Assembly: GCF_004365965.1 (NCBI RefSeq)
Contig: NZ_SOEB01000007.1
Span: 1 to 64,000 of the forward strand
Length of the DNA stretch: 64,000 bases
DNA from: Rhodovulum visakhapatnamense
GTDB lineage: Bacteria > Pseudomonadota > Alphaproteobacteria > Rhodobacterales > Rhodobacteraceae
Reading direction: 5' to 3'
The position numbers were made by a program, and so were the translations under genes. Under the pieces are notes generated by a model. The model saw only the letters and a list, made by a program, of their open reading frames with translations. It was not told the origin of the DNA and made no database searches. Below, one piece after another: positions 34,798-44,864 of the stretch; positions within the stretch are counted from its first letter, which is position 1, and every line of letters begins with the position of its first letter.

Positions 34798-37713
34798 ATG
34801 GCAAAGAAGATGCTCATCGACGCCACCCACGCGGAAGAAACCCGCGTTGTCGTGGTGGACGGAAACAAGGTTGACGAGTTCGATTTCGAGTCGGTCAACA
34901 AGCGCCAGCTCGCAGGCAATATCTATCTAGCGAAAGTCACCCGGGTCGAGCCGTCGCTCCAGGCGGCCTTCGTCGATTACGGCGGAAACCGTCACGGCTT
35001 CCTGGCCTTCTCGGAAATCCATCCCGATTATTACCAGATCCCGGTCGCCGACCGCGAGGCCCTGCTGGCCGAGGAACGCGCGCTGGCCGAGGACCTCGAG
35101 GATGAGGATGGCGACGGCGACAAGCCCAAGCGTCGCGGCCGGTCGCGCCGCAAGCCGCGCTCGGGCAGCGGGGCGTCGGGCACCTCCCCGTCTTCCGTGG
35201 ATCAGGCCGATGAGGGTGCGCTCGACACTGAAGACGGGGACGACGATCCCGTTGACGAAATCGAGGAGCTTTCTGCGTCCGCCGAGGATGCGGACGACGA
35301 AAGCGCGTCCGAACCCGACGCCGAAGAGGCCAAGGGGACTTCCGATGCGGATTCCGACGACGACGCGGACAGCCCTGAGACGGATGCCGCCGAAGAGGAG
35401 GAAGGCGACGAGGAGGAGGACGACGATACCCCGCCCACCGTCATGGCGATGACGGCCCATAGCGACGACCCGGTCGAGACCCGCGAGCCGGGCGCCGGTA
35501 TTCCCGGCATGGACGTGGTCGATCTGGGCGAGGACGACGAAACCGCAGGCGACCTGGCCGACGAGCCGTCTTCGGAAAGCGCGTCCGAGGGCCGCAAGTC
35601 CTCGTCGCGCCGCCGCCGTCGCGGATCGCGCAAGAAGACCGACGAGACTGAGGATGAGGCGCCCGCCGTGCCCGCCGCCGAAGCCGACGAGGACGGCCCC
35701 GAAGAGGTGCATCACGACGACCAGATCGAGTCGGTCGCCGAAGAGGACGTCACCGAAGAGATCCGTCCGCGCAAGCCGCGCGCCCGGCGCTACAAGATCC
35801 AGGAAGTGGTCAAGGTCCGGCAGATCATGCTGGTCCAGGTCGTCAAGGAAGAGCGCGGCAACAAGGGCGCGGCGCTGACCACCTATCTGTCGCTGGCGGG
35901 CCGCTACTGCGTGCTGATGCCGAACACGGCGCGGGGCGGCGGCATCAGCCGCAAGATCACCAATGTCGTCGACCGCAAGAAGCTGAAGGAAATCGCCTCG
36001 GAAATGGACGTTCCGGAAGGCGCGGGCCTGATCATCCGGACCGCAGGCGCCAAGCGCACCAAGTCCGAGGTCAAGCGCGACTATGAATACCTGCAGCGGC
36101 TTTGGGAACAGATCCGCGAACTGACGCTGAAATCCATCGCGCCCGCCCCGATCTACGAGGAAGGCGACCTGATCAAGCGCTCGATCCGCGACCTCTATAG
36201 CCGCGAGATCGACGAGGTTCTGGTGGAAGGCGAGGGGGGCTACCGTCTGGCCAAGGACTTCATGAAGATGATCATGCCGTCCCACGCCAAGAACGTGAAG
36301 CACTACACCGACCCGATGCCGCTTTTCGCGCGCTATCAGGTCGAAAGCTACCTCAGCTCGATGTTCAACCCGGTGGTGCAGCTACGGTCTGGCGGCTACA
36401 TCGTGATCGGCGTGACCGAGGCGCTGGTGGCCATCGACGTCAACTCGGGCCGGGCCACCAAGGAAGGCTCGATCGAGGAAACCGCGCTCAAGACCAACCT
36501 CGAGGCCGCCGAGGAAGTGGCCCGCCAGCTGCGTCTGCGCGACTTGGCCGGGCTGATCGTCATCGACTTCATCGACATGGAAGAGCGCAAGAACAACGCC
36601 TCGGTCGAGAAGCGCCTGAAAGACAAGCTGAAAACCGACCGCGCGCGGATTCAGGTGGGCCGTATCTCGGGCTTCGGTCTGCTTGAGATGTCGCGCCAGC
36701 GTCTGCGCCCGGGCATGATCGAGGCCACGACGCAGCCCTGTCCGCATTGCCACGGCACCGGGCTGATCCGGTCTGACGACAACCTGGCGCTGTCGATCCT
36801 GCGCCAGATCGAGGAAGAGGGCGTGCGCGGCCGGTCGCGCGAGGTGCTGCTGAAGGCGCCGATCGGCATCATCAACTTCCTGATGAACCAGAAGCGCGAG
36901 CATGTCGCCCAGATCGAGGCCCGCTACGGGCTGTCGGTACGGATCGAGGCCGATCCCTTCCTGATCTCGCCCGACTTCTCCATCGAACGGTTCAAGACCG
37001 CGACCCGGTCGGTGCCCGAGGTGGTGACGCCGGTGGTGTCGCTGGACATGTCCGACATGCCCGACCCGGTCGAGGAGGAGGAAGAGGACGAGGCGCCGGT
37101 CGTCGAGACCGTCGCCCAGCCCGAAGCCGACGAAAAGAACGAGGACAAGCCGGGCAAGAAGCGCCGCCGCCGCCGCCGCCGCAAGAAACCCTCGCAGGGC
37201 GGGGACGATCAGGGCTTCGAGGCCGGTTCGGCCGAGGACGATGCCGAGGGCGAAGACGACGGCGACATCGCGGATCAGGCCGAGCCCGAACCGGAAGAGG
37301 CTGCCGATCCCGAGAACGAGTCCGCTCAGGCTGAGGAAAAGTCCGACGACAAGCCGCGCCGGACGCGGCGGAGCCGCTCGCGCGGCCGCAAGTCTGACCG
37401 GACCGAGCAAGAGACCGGGAAAGAGGCTGAGGCAGAGGCAGAGGTCACCGCACCGGTGTCGGAGGATGTGTCGGCACCGGCGCCCGAGGCGACGCCCGAG
37501 CCGTCGGTTGACCCCGAGCCGGTTGTCGAAACGTCCCTCGCGGAGGAGGAGCGCGGCACCGAGGCTGCTGCCGATCCTGCGGACGCGCCGGAGCCGGACG
37601 CCGAAGGGTCCTCGGATGCACACCCGGTCTCGGACCCCGAGCCCGAAACGCAGGCCGAAGAGCCTCAAAGCGACGAGCCCAAGCGGCGCGGTTGGTGGTC
37701 GCTCGGCCGCTGA
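34798..37713 (+). CDS. rne: Ribonuclease E
   Basis: The 971-residue endoribonuclease starts MAKKMLIDATHAEETRV. Its S1 RNA-binding domain is interrupted after about residue 95 by a roughly 220-residue acidic and basic low-complexity insertion, and resumes at RRYKIQEVVKVRQ. The DNase I-like catalytic domain has aspartates in VAIDVNSGR and IVIDFIDM, and the zinc link is CPHCHGTG. The C-terminal third is a disordered acidic tail with an RRRRRRKK patch for RNA or degradosome partners. RNase E initiates mRNA decay and processes rRNA and tRNA. The insertion is a feature of alphaproteobacterial, especially Rhodobacterales, RNase E. Confidence 0.95.
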   Translation: MAKKMLIDATHAEETRVVVVDGNKVDEFDFESVNKRQLAGNIYLAKVTRVEPSLQAAFVDYGGNRHGFLAFSEIHPDYYQIPVADREALLAEERALAEDLEDEDGDGDKPKRRGRSRRKPRSGSGASGTSPSSVDQADEGALDTEDGDDDPVDEIEELSASAEDADDESASEPDAEEAKGTSDADSDDDADSPETDAAEEEEGDEEEDDDTPPTVMAMTAHSDDPVETREPGAGIPGMDVVDLGEDDETAGDLADEPSSESASEGRKSSSRRRRRGSRKKTDETEDEAPAVPAAEADEDGPEEVHHDDQIESVAEEDVTEEIRPRKPRARRYKIQEVVKVRQIMLVQVVKEERGNKGAALTTYLSLAGRYCVLMPNTARGGGISRKITNVVDRKKLKEIASEMDVPEGAGLIIRTAGAKRTKSEVKRDYEYLQRLWEQIRELTLKSIAPAPIYEEGDLIKRSIRDLYSREIDEVLVEGEGGYRLAKDFMKMIMPSHAKNVKHYTDPMPLFARYQVESYLSSMFNPVVQLRSGGYIVIGVTEALVAIDVNSGRATKEGSIEETALKTNLEAAEEVARQLRLRDLAGLIVIDFIDMEERKNNASVEKRLKDKLKTDRARIQVGRISGFGLLEMSRQRLRPGMIEATTQPCPHCHGTGLIRSDDNLALSILRQIEEEGVRGRSREVLLKAPIGIINFLMNQKREHVAQIEARYGLSVRIEADPFLISPDFSIERFKTATRSVPEVVTPVVSLDMSDMPDPVEEEEEDEAPVVETVAQPEADEKNEDKPGKKRRRRRRRKKPSQGGDDQGFEAGSAEDDAEGEDDGDIADQAEPEPEEAADPENESAQAEEKSDDKPRRTRRSRSRGRKSDRTEQETGKEAEAEAEVTAPVSEDVSAPAPEATPEPSVDPEPVVETSLAEEERGTEAAADPADAPEPDAEGSSDAHPVSDPEPETQAEEPQSDEPKRRGWWSLGR

Positions 37714-37749
37714 CGGGCGGCTCGAGGCACAGTCGGTCAGAACGGTATT

Positions 37750-37777
37750 GGCCCGGCGCCCTTCGGGGGGCCGGGCC
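37750..37777. terminator. Inverted repeat between convergent rne and tusA
   Basis: GGCCCGG (37750-37756) pairs with CCGGGCC (37771-37777), with extra pairing toward the loop. It is followed by few uridines, so it is a weak bidirectional terminator candidate. Confidence 0.4.
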
Positions 37778-38004
37778 TATCCTTTCCGGATCAGGTAAAG
37801 CGTGGCGTCTGCCTCGTCTTCGGCCGAGACCAGCACGTGCCCGGCCTCGCGGCAGAAATGCGGAATGTCGATCACCGCGACCGGGTCGTCCGCCCGAAGC
37901 CGCAGCAGACCACCGGGTGCAAGGCCGGCCAGCGCCTTGCGCGCCCGCAGCACCGGCAGCGGGCATTTCAGCCCCCGTAGGTCGATTTCGATCCCGTCCT
38001 CCAT
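37777..38004 (-). CDS. tusA: TusA-family sulfurtransferase
   Basis: The 75-residue protein has the TusA/SirA signature: DLRGLKCPLPVLRARKAL with the active cysteine, then ADDPVAVIDIPHFCREAGH. TusA-type proteins relay sulfur as a persulfide for tRNA thiolation and cofactor synthesis. It is divergent from ccdA, with 129 bases between. No other tus genes are present, so a role in another sulfur pathway is possible. Confidence 0.9.
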   Translation of the reverse strand: MEDGIEIDLRGLKCPLPVLRARKALAGLAPGGLLRLRADDPVAVIDIPHFCREAGHVLVSAEDEADATLYLIRKG

Positions 38005-38133
38005 GGCGCCGCGCTTAGGCCCGATGCGCCGACATGTCCACGGCTTTGTGAGACCGTCGCCCGTGACGAATGGACCGGCTTCGGCTAGGACCGGAACGAG
38101 GTCGAGAGACCTGGACCGGGCGACGGAGGGGCC

Positions 38134-38886
38134 ATGTTCGGAATCGAGCTGATCGACGCGGGGCTTCTGCCCGCCATGCTGGTGGCGCTGGCGGCGGGCC
38201 TGCTGAGTTTTCTCAGCCCCTGCGTGCTGCCGATCGTGCCGCCCTACCTGGCCTATATGGGCGGGATCACGATGGGCGAGCTGACCGGGGCGGTTGCGGG
38301 ACGGCGGCGCGCGACAGTGGCCGCGCTTTTCTTCGTGCTGGGGCTGTCGACCGTGTTCCTGCTGCTTGGGTTCACCGCCTCGGCCTTCGGGGCGTTCTTC
38401 CTGCAGAACCAGACCCTTTTCGCCCGGGTATCGGGCGCGGTGGTGATCGTCTTCGGTCTGCATTTCCTGCATGTCTTTCGGATTCCGCTGCTGGATCGCG
38501 AGATGCGGGTCGATGCGGGCGATCGCGGCGGGTCGGCGCTGGGGGCCTATCTGCTGGGGCTGGCCTTTGCCTTCGGCTGGACGCCCTGTATCGGTCCGCA
38601 GCTTGGCGCGATCCTGTCGCTTGCGGCCTCCGAGGCCAGCGTCTCGCGGGGGACCGTTCTGCTTGCGGTCTATGCGGCGGGACTTGGCATTCCCTTCCTG
38701 CTGGCCGCGCTTTTCATTCAGCGGGCGATGGGGGTGATGAACCGCCTCAAGCGCCACATGGCCCTGATCGAACGCGCCATGGGCGTGTTGCTGATTGCGG
38801 TCGGGCTGGCCCTGTTGACCGGCGCGTTCAGCGCGTTCAGCTACTGGCTGCTGGAGACCTTCCCCTCGCTTGCACGCCTCGGCTGA
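38134..38886 (+). CDS. ccdA: CcdA-type cytochrome c biogenesis protein
   Basis: The 250-residue membrane protein has six hydrophobic segments and the redox-active cysteines in SFLSPCVLPIVPPYLAY and FGWTPCIGPQLGAI. CcdA/DsbD-type proteins carry reducing power across the inner membrane to apocytochrome c and periplasmic thioredoxins. GGAGGGG lies just upstream of the ATG. The decayed IS3 fragment starts about 25 bases after the stop. Confidence 0.92.
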   Translation: MFGIELIDAGLLPAMLVALAAGLLSFLSPCVLPIVPPYLAYMGGITMGELTGAVAGRRRATVAALFFVLGLSTVFLLLGFTASAFGAFFLQNQTLFARVSGAVVIVFGLHFLHVFRIPLLDREMRVDAGDRGGSALGAYLLGLAFAFGWTPCIGPQLGAILSLAASEASVSRGTVLLAVYAAGLGIPFLLAALFIQRAMGVMNRLKRHMALIERAMGVLLIAVGLALLTGAFSAFSYWLLETFPSLARLG

Positions 38887-38912
38887 CTTCGGTCTGCTGC
38901 TGCCTTCGGGGC

Positions 38913-39529
38913 CGTTGTCGAGAACGATCTCTTCGGGCAGACCGACGCGCTGCGCCAAGTCTTCGAGAAACCGCTCAGTCGCCATTTGGAGCGTCATTGG
39001 TCCGAGCGACACTGGCGACGCGCCGCAGATCGAGATATCGATGATCTGGCCGGGACAGATGCGGCTGTGATCATCGACGAAGTGCCTCGCCAGGAACCGT
39101 CGGCAATCGGCCAGCTGATCGTTCGCATTCGGCGGGCAAACGCCCCACCGGGGCCTTTCCTGATCCGCCTCATTCCATCGGCCAGCGCTGCATCGGCCGT
39201 TTCGGCACCTGAGGAGCAACGCGATCCCGGCGGGGTAGCTTTCGTCGCTTCTTCTTGCGCACTTGCAGGCCCTCGGCCGTGGAGAGGCGATCGGTGCGCT
39301 TGGTGTTCGGGATGAGCCCTTCGCGGCGCAGCATGGCGGGCAGGCGCAGATAGCCGTAGCGCCGGTTTTCGTCCGCTGGCGCCTTCATCCGCGCAACCAG
39401 CGCCACGTCGGTCTTCGGCTTCGGCCAGTATTTCTGCACCGACCGGGCGAGCCCGGCGATCCGGCAGGCCCGCCGTGCGCTGAAGCCTTTCTCCGTCATC
39501 AGAAAGCCCACGGCTTTGCGCTTCGCCAT
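38913..39529 (-). pseudogene. Decayed IS3-family (IS407-like) transposase OrfB
   Basis: The minus strand encodes MAKRKAVGFLMTEKGFSARR and YGYLRLPAMLRREGLIPNTKR, the HTH_21 start of an IS3 OrfB, from 39529 down to about 39175. The frame then shifts, and after an insertion of about 40 bases the DDE core continues as HFVDDHSRICPG and LPEEIVLDNGPE to about 38913. The C-terminal third with the catalytic glutamate is gone and OrfA is missing. It cannot make an active transposase. Confidence 0.8.
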
Positions 39530-39630
39530 GGGCCTGCGTGTTCCATCCCGGATGATCACATAGCCCCGCGCCGGTCTGCCCTGTTCATGGCAAGGTCGAT
39601 CCTGCGCGAGGTTCGGGAAGGGATGGGAGC

Positions 39631-40673
39631 ATGCTGGTCTCTCTGCACAGGCAGGCCACCACGACGCCGAAGATCCGGGGAGCGATCCAGGCAAGCAGCG
39701 AACCGGCGTGGTTGGTTGCCGAGCGCTCCGGGATCTCCGAGCGGACGGTCTGGACGTGGCGGGGTCGCGACGATGTCCACGCCCGGAGCCACACGCCGCA
39801 CCGCTTGCAGACGACGCTGACGCCGACGCAGGGTTCGAGCGTGAAACGATCGATCCGGTGGACCGATCGCAGCGAAGAAGGTTGCCGTTGCGCTGCGCAA
39901 GGCGCTTCTCCTGCGGCTCGACGATCTGCTCGCCGTGGTGCGTGAATTCCTCAACCCGCATGTCTCGCGCTCGGGCCTCGACCGCTGCCTCCGGCGCCAC
40001 GGCCTGGGCAACCTGCGGGCGCCGAAGCCGAAGGAACCCAAGCCTGCGCATGGCAGCTTCAAGGCCGACGAGCCCGGCGATCTGCACATCGACATCACGT
40101 ATCTGCCCCGGATGGCCGACGAGGACCGCCGCCGCTATCTCTTCGTTGCCATTGACCGAGCGACGCGGTGGGTCGCCGCCGCGCATCTATCCCGCACAGA
40201 TCGCGGCCAACGCCCGCCGTTTCCTTCGCGATCCGGAGCGCGCGGCCCCGATGAGGATCGCCCGCGTGCTGACCGATAACGGCAGGGCTTTCACCGACCG
40301 CCTCTTCGGCCTGCGCAAACGCGCGGCAACCGGACAACACGAGTTCGACCTCCTCCGCGCGGAACTCGGCATCGAGCATCGTCTCGCGCCGCCGATGCGG
40401 CCGCAGACGAACGGCATGGTCGAGCGGTTCAACGGCAGGATCGGGGATGTCCTGCAGAGCCATCGTTTCCAGAGTGGCGAGGACCTGGAGCAGACCCTCC
40501 TGCGCTACGTCGACCTCTACAGCACCCAGTTCCCGCAATCAGCCCTGAAGCGGCAAACCCCCGTCGCAACCCTCAAGGACCGGCAACGTCAAAGGCCCGA
40601 GCTGTTCAGGAAGCGCGTCTACAATCTCGCGGGATGTGACAGCTATACTGACCGGAAAGACAGCTTTGCTTGA
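39631..40673 (+). pseudogene. Frameshifted IS481-family transposase
   Basis: The reading starts MLVSLHRQATTTPKIRGAI with an HTH (AERSGISERTVWTWRGRDD). At about 39840 an insertion of some 45 bases with a frameshift interrupts it; the core resumes with REFLNPHVSRSGLDRCLRR and DIDITYLPRM-like DDE sequence. A second frameshift lies at about 40185, and the end reads IEHRLAPPMRPQTNGMVERFNGR, normal for IS481. The right terminal repeat is at 40654-40674; no left repeat was seen. The gene is nonfunctional as read. Confidence 0.85.
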
Positions 40674-40674
40674 C
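40654..40674 (-). repeat. Right terminal repeat of the IS481-type element
   Basis: Read on the minus strand, the sequence begins TGTCAAGCAAAGCTGTC, the TG-starting end typical of this IS481 group. No matching left end was found near 39550-39630. Confidence 0.55.
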
Positions 40675-40720
40675 ATCCCACATAACAAATTTGCCATCGT
40701 TTCTCGCCTGACCGACAACG

Positions 40721-40749
40721 AAAAAGCGCGGCGGAGACCCGCCGCGCTT
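40721..40749 (-). terminator. Rho-independent terminator of clpA
   Basis: AAGCGCGGCGG (40724-40734) pairs perfectly with CCGCCGCGCTT (40739-40749) around a four-base loop. On the minus strand the stem is followed by five uridines. It lies 29 bases beyond the clpA stop. Confidence 0.9.
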
Positions 40750-40777
40750 CTTGTTCCCGAAGGGGATAGTCCGCCGT

Positions 40778-43114
40778 CTATTCCGCCGTCAGAAGGGGCG
40801 GCTTTTTCGAAGAGTCGAGGCGGCGTTTTTCCGGCTCCTCGATCCGAAGGTCGATCTCGCCCTCCCGGACGCCGACCTTGACGACACCGCCCTTGGCGAG
40901 CTTTCCGAACAGCAGTTCTTCGGCCAGCGGTTTCTTGATCGTCTCTTGAATGACGCGGCCCAGTGGCCGGGCGCCCATCTTGTCGTCATAGCCCTTGTCG
41001 GCCAGCCATTCTGCGGCGGGTCGGGTCAACTCGATAGTGACGTTCCGGTCCATCAGCTGGGCCTCGAGCTGCAGCACGAACTTCTCGACGACCTGCAGGA
41101 TGGTCTCTTTCGGCAGTGGCGCGAAGGAGATCACCGCATCGAGCCGGTTGCGGAACTCGGGCGTGAAGGTCCGCTCGATGGCGGCGGTGTCCTCGCCCTC
41201 GCGCCGGTCGCGGCCGAAGCCGATCGCCGCCTTGGCCTGTTCGGCGGCCCCGGCATTCGAGGTCATGATCAGGATCACGTTGCGGAAATCGACCTGCCGA
41301 CCGTTATGGTCGGTCAGCTTGCCGTGATCCATCACCTGCAGCAGGATGTTGAACACGTCCGGATGCGCCTTCTCGATCTCGTCGAGCAGCAGCACGCAAT
41401 GCGGGTTCTGATCGACCCCGTCGGTCAGCATGCCGCCCTGATCGAAGCCGACATAGCCCGGAGGCGCGCCGATCAGACGGCTGACCGCGTGTTTCTCCAT
41501 GTATTCGGACATGTCGAAGCGCAGCAGTTCGACCCCGAGGCTGGAGGCGAGTTGCTTGGCGACCTCGGTCTTGCCGACACCCGTGGGCCCGGCAAAGAGG
41601 TAGTTGCCGATGGGCTTTTCGGGTTCGCGCAAACCGGCCCGGGCCAGCTTGATCGAGGCAGACAGCGCCTCGATGGCCTTGTCCTGGCCGAAGACCACGC
41701 GCTTGAGCGTCGTTTCCAGGTCCTTCAGCAGCTTGGCATCGTCCTTCGAGACGTTCTTCGGCGGGATCCGGGCGATCTTGGCCACGACGGCCTCGATCTC
41801 CCTGGTGCCGATGGTCTTGCGGCGCTTGCTTTCGGCCAGCAGGTGCTGGGCGGCGCCCGCCTCGTCGATGACGTCGATGGCCTTGTCGGGCAGCTTGCGG
41901 TCATGGATGTAGCGCGCGGCCAGTTCCACCGCCGACTTGATGGCATCAGAGGTGTACTTGACCTCGTGATGTTCCTCGAAATAGGGCTTGAGCCCCTTGA
42001 GGATCTTGACCGCATCCTCGACCGAGGGCTCGTTCACGTCGATCTTCTGGAACCGGCGGCTCAGCGCGCGGTCCTTCTCGAAATGCTGGCGGAACTCCTT
42101 GTAGGTGGTCGAGCCCATGCAGCGCAGCTTGCCGCCCTGCAGCGCGGGCTTCAGCAGGTTCGAGGCGTCCATGGCCCCGCCCGAGGTCGCGCCCGCGCCG
42201 ATCACGGTGTGGATCTCGTCGATGAAGAGGATCGCGTCCGGATGATCCTCAAGCTCGGTGACCACCGCCTTCAGCCGTTCCTCGAAATCGCCGCGATAGC
42301 GGGTCCCGGCCAGAAGCGCGCCCATGTCGAGCGCGAAGATGGTGGCCTTCGACAGCACCTCGGGCGTCTCGCCGCTGACGATCTTGCGGGCGAGCCCTTC
42401 GGCGATGGCGGTCTTGCCCACGCCCGGATCGCCGACCAGCAGCGGGTTGTTCTTGCGGCGGCGGCACAGCACCTGGATGCAGCGCTCGACCTCCTGGTCG
42501 CGGCCGATCAGCGGGTCGATATCGCCCTTGCGCGACTTGGCGTTGAGGTTGACGCAGTATTTGGACAGCGCGGATTCCCGGGATTCCCCGCCGTCGGTCT
42601 GCGTGGCGCCGGCCTGCGGTTCTTCCTCGAATTCCGAGGCGCCGGTCACCGGGCGGTGTTCGCCGAAGGACGGGTCCTTGGCCACGCCATGGGCGATGAA
42701 GTTCACCGCATCGTAGCGCGTCATTTCCTGTTCCTGCAGGAAATAGGCGGCGTTCGATTCCCGTTCGGCGAAGATCGCGACCAGCACGTTCGCGCCGGTC
42801 ACTTCGGTCCGGCCCGAGCTTTGGACATGGATCGCGGCGCGCTGGATCACACGCTGGAACGCCGCTGTCGGCACTGCCTCCGAGCCCTCGATATCGGTCA
42901 CGAGCGTCGCCAGCTCATCCTCGATGAATTCGGTGAGCGTCTTGCGCAGATCCTCGAGATCGACCGAGCAGGCCTTCATCACCTTGGCCGCGTCGGGCTC
43001 GTCGATCAGTGCCAGGAGAAGGTGTTCGAGAGTGGCGAGCTCGTGGCGGCGCGCATTGGCCTGGGCCAGCGCAGCGTGAATGGCTTGCTCGAGAGTGTTT
43101 GAGAATGAAGGCAC
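40778..43114 (-). CDS. clpA: ATP-dependent Clp protease ATP-binding subunit ClpA
   Basis: The 778-residue AAA+ unfoldase has a Clp-N domain beginning PSFSNTLEQAIHAALAQAN, a first ATPase module (Walker A GDPGVGKT, Walker B ILFIDEIH) and a second (Walker A GPTGVGKT, Walker B VLLLDEIEKAHPD). The ClpP-binding IGF/IGL loop appears as AKAAIGFGRDR. It unfolds substrates for ClpP. GTG at 43114 was chosen because AAGGAG lies nine bases upstream and the protein then starts like other ClpA. The usual upstream clpS adaptor gene is not here. Confidence 0.96.
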   Translation of the reverse strand: MPSFSNTLEQAIHAALAQANARRHELATLEHLLLALIDEPDAAKVMKACSVDLEDLRKTLTEFIEDELATLVTDIEGSEAVPTAAFQRVIQRAAIHVQSSGRTEVTGANVLVAIFAERESNAAYFLQEQEMTRYDAVNFIAHGVAKDPSFGEHRPVTGASEFEEEPQAGATQTDGGESRESALSKYCVNLNAKSRKGDIDPLIGRDQEVERCIQVLCRRRKNNPLLVGDPGVGKTAIAEGLARKIVSGETPEVLSKATIFALDMGALLAGTRYRGDFEERLKAVVTELEDHPDAILFIDEIHTVIGAGATSGGAMDASNLLKPALQGGKLRCMGSTTYKEFRQHFEKDRALSRRFQKIDVNEPSVEDAVKILKGLKPYFEEHHEVKYTSDAIKSAVELAARYIHDRKLPDKAIDVIDEAGAAQHLLAESKRRKTIGTREIEAVVAKIARIPPKNVSKDDAKLLKDLETTLKRVVFGQDKAIEALSASIKLARAGLREPEKPIGNYLFAGPTGVGKTEVAKQLASSLGVELLRFDMSEYMEKHAVSRLIGAPPGYVGFDQGGMLTDGVDQNPHCVLLLDEIEKAHPDVFNILLQVMDHGKLTDHNGRQVDFRNVILIMTSNAGAAEQAKAAIGFGRDRREGEDTAAIERTFTPEFRNRLDAVISFAPLPKETILQVVEKFVLQLEAQLMDRNVTIELTRPAAEWLADKGYDDKMGARPLGRVIQETIKKPLAEELLFGKLAKGGVVKVGVREGEIDLRIEEPEKRRLDSSKKPPLLTAE

Positions 43115-43289
43115 GGGACGTGCTCCTTTCCTTCTGTGGCAGAGGCGGGCATTGCCGTTCCTCCACCTTGGCCCCTTAGGATTAAGTTTTGGTGTTTGTT
43201 GGCCTGCTTCAAGTTTTTTCTGTTCAAAACTTGGACGCCGTTTCCGGTTCGCCCGGTTTTTCGGCACGACCGCCGGTGCGGCGCGGGCC

Positions 43290-44051
43290 TCAGAACCTGT
43301 CCTTGCGCGCGCGGATCTCGGCGAAGACCTCGACATCGCTGGCATCCCCCAGCCCCAGCGCCGTCTTCAGCTCGGGCCTGCCCGCGCGCAGGAAGGGATT
43401 GGTTGCGCTTTCGACGGAAAGCGGCACCGGTACAGTCGGACGGCCCTCATCGCGGAGCCGGTCGATTTCGGCGGACCGGGCGCGCAGCGCATCGTTGCCG
43501 GGCTCGACGGTCAGGGCGAAGCGGGCATTGGCGGATGTATATTCATGGCCCGAGAATACAAGGGTTTCGGGCGGCAGCGCAGCCAGTTTCATCAGGCTGT
43601 CCCACATCATCGCGGGCGTACCCTCGAACAGCCGGCCGCAGCCTAAAGCCATCAGGCTGTCGGCGGTGAAGACCGCGTTTCCGCCGGCAAAGCGGTAGGC
43701 GACATGACCAAGCGTGTGACCGGGCACCGCGATCACTTCGGCTTCGGCCGGGCCGTCGCCAACCCGGTCGCCCTCGGCCAGCGCCCGGTCGAGCGGCGGC
43801 AGCCGGGCCGCCTCGGCCGCCGGACCCATCACCTGCGCGCCGTACCGTGTCCGCAGTTCGGCGACGCCGCCGACATGGTCGTGATGGTGATGGGTGATCA
43901 GAATCGCGTCGAGCCCCCAGCCGCGCGACTCCAGCGCCTCGACAATCGGGCCCGCCTCGGGGGCGTCGATCAGAAGGGCCCCGCCGGGTCCTTTCACCAG
44001 ATAGGCGTAGTTGTCGCTGAGGCAGGGGACGGTGACGATCTCTAGGGGCAT
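43290..44051 (-). CDS. gloB: Hydroxyacylglutathione hydrolase (glyoxalase II)
   Basis: The 253-residue metallo-beta-lactamase-fold enzyme has the binuclear zinc motif [12 protein letters not shown], a second ligand group in [11 protein letters not shown] and [17 protein letters not shown], and [14 protein letters not shown] with its histidine. The C-terminal helical substrate domain is present. It hydrolyses S-lactoylglutathione to lactate and glutathione in methylglyoxal detoxification. The divergent methyltransferase gene begins 66 bases away. Confidence 0.95.
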   Translation of the reverse strand: MPLEIVTVPCLSDNYAYLVKGPGGALLIDAPEAGPIVEALESRGWGLDAILITHHHHDHVGGVAELRTRYGAQVMGPAAEAARLPPLDRALAEGDRVGDGPAEAEVIAVPGHTLGHVAYRFAGGNAVFTADSLMALGCGRLFEGTPAMMWDSLMKLAALPPETLVFSGHEYTSANARFALTVEPGNDALRARSAEIDRLRDEGRPTVPVPLSVESATNPFLRAGRPELKTALGLGDASDVEVFAEIRARKDRF

Positions 44052-44117
44052 GGCATTCTCGTTCGTCTTGGTTATCTTGGGACCCGAGACCCAAAGCCCA
44101 GAGGCAGCCGCGCGGCA

Positions 44118-44864
44118 ATGCATCTCGACGTTCTGGACCTGAGGAACTTCTACTACCGCACCAATCTGGGGCGCGTGGCGCAGAGGGCAATCCGCGAGCA
44201 GGTGCGCGAGATCTGGCCCGAGGCCAAGGGCCAGACGGTCGCGGGCTTCGGTTTCGCTGTGCCACTGCTGCGGCCGCTGAGGGCCAGCGCGCGCCGGGTG
44301 GTGGCGCTGATGCCCGGCCAGCAGGGGGTGATGCCCTGGCCCGCGGGCGAGGAAAACGTCTCGGTCCTGTGCGAAGAGACCGCCTGGCCGCTGCCTGACG
44401 GGTTCGTCGACAAGCTGGTTTTGCTGCACGGTCTTGAAACCAGCGAGCATCCGGGCGCGGTGCTTGAGGAATCGCTTCGGGTTCTCAGACCCGGGGGCAG
44501 GGCGCTTTTCATTGTGCCGAACCGGTCGGGTCTTTGGGCGCGACGTGACGGAACGCCGTTCGGTTTTGGCCGTCCCTACAGTTCCGGCCAGCTGGAGGCG
44601 CAATTGCGTCAGCACGGTTTCGAACCCGAGGCGCATCGCGCCGCCTTGTTTTCGCCGCCGACCGCCAGGCGATTCTGGCTTAAAACCGCCGGGATCTGGG
44701 AAAACGCGGGTCAACGCATGTCTGCCTATTATGCGGGCGGCGTGCTGATGGTTGAGGCGACCAAAAGGGTCTACCGTCCGACGGGGCTTGCGACGAAGGA
44801 CCCGTTGCCCCGGCCGCTGCGCATTCTTGACGGTCTGCCCCGGCCCGGGGCCGAACCCGCCTGA
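44118..44864 (+). CDS. SAM-dependent methyltransferase, unknown substrate
   Basis: The 248-residue class I methyltransferase has a weak SAM motif I in [14 protein letters not shown], an acidic loop, and the Methyltransf_11-like segment [32 protein letters not shown]. The C-terminus (about 175-248) is an extra proline- and arginine-rich region. This type, next to gloB, is common in Rhodobacterales genomes; the substrate is unknown. No ribosome-binding site stands out before ATG 44118. Confidence 0.82.
   Translation: MHLDVLDLRNFYYRTNLGRVAQRAIREQVREIWPEAKGQTVAGFGFAVPLLRPLRASARRVVALMPGQQGVMPWPAGEENVSVLCEETAWPLPDGFVDKLVLLHGLETSEHPGAVLEESLRVLRPGGRALFIVPNRSGLWARRDGTPFGFGRPYSSGQLEAQLRQHGFEPEAHRAALFSPPTARRFWLKTAGIWENAGQRMSAYYAGGVLMVEATKRVYRPTGLATKDPLPRPLRILDGLPRPGAEPA

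Noticed and set aside
43115-43289. clpS adaptor gene upstream of clpA
   Set aside because: No ClpS-like sequence occurs in the gap before clpA; the region is a short AT-richer promoter region.
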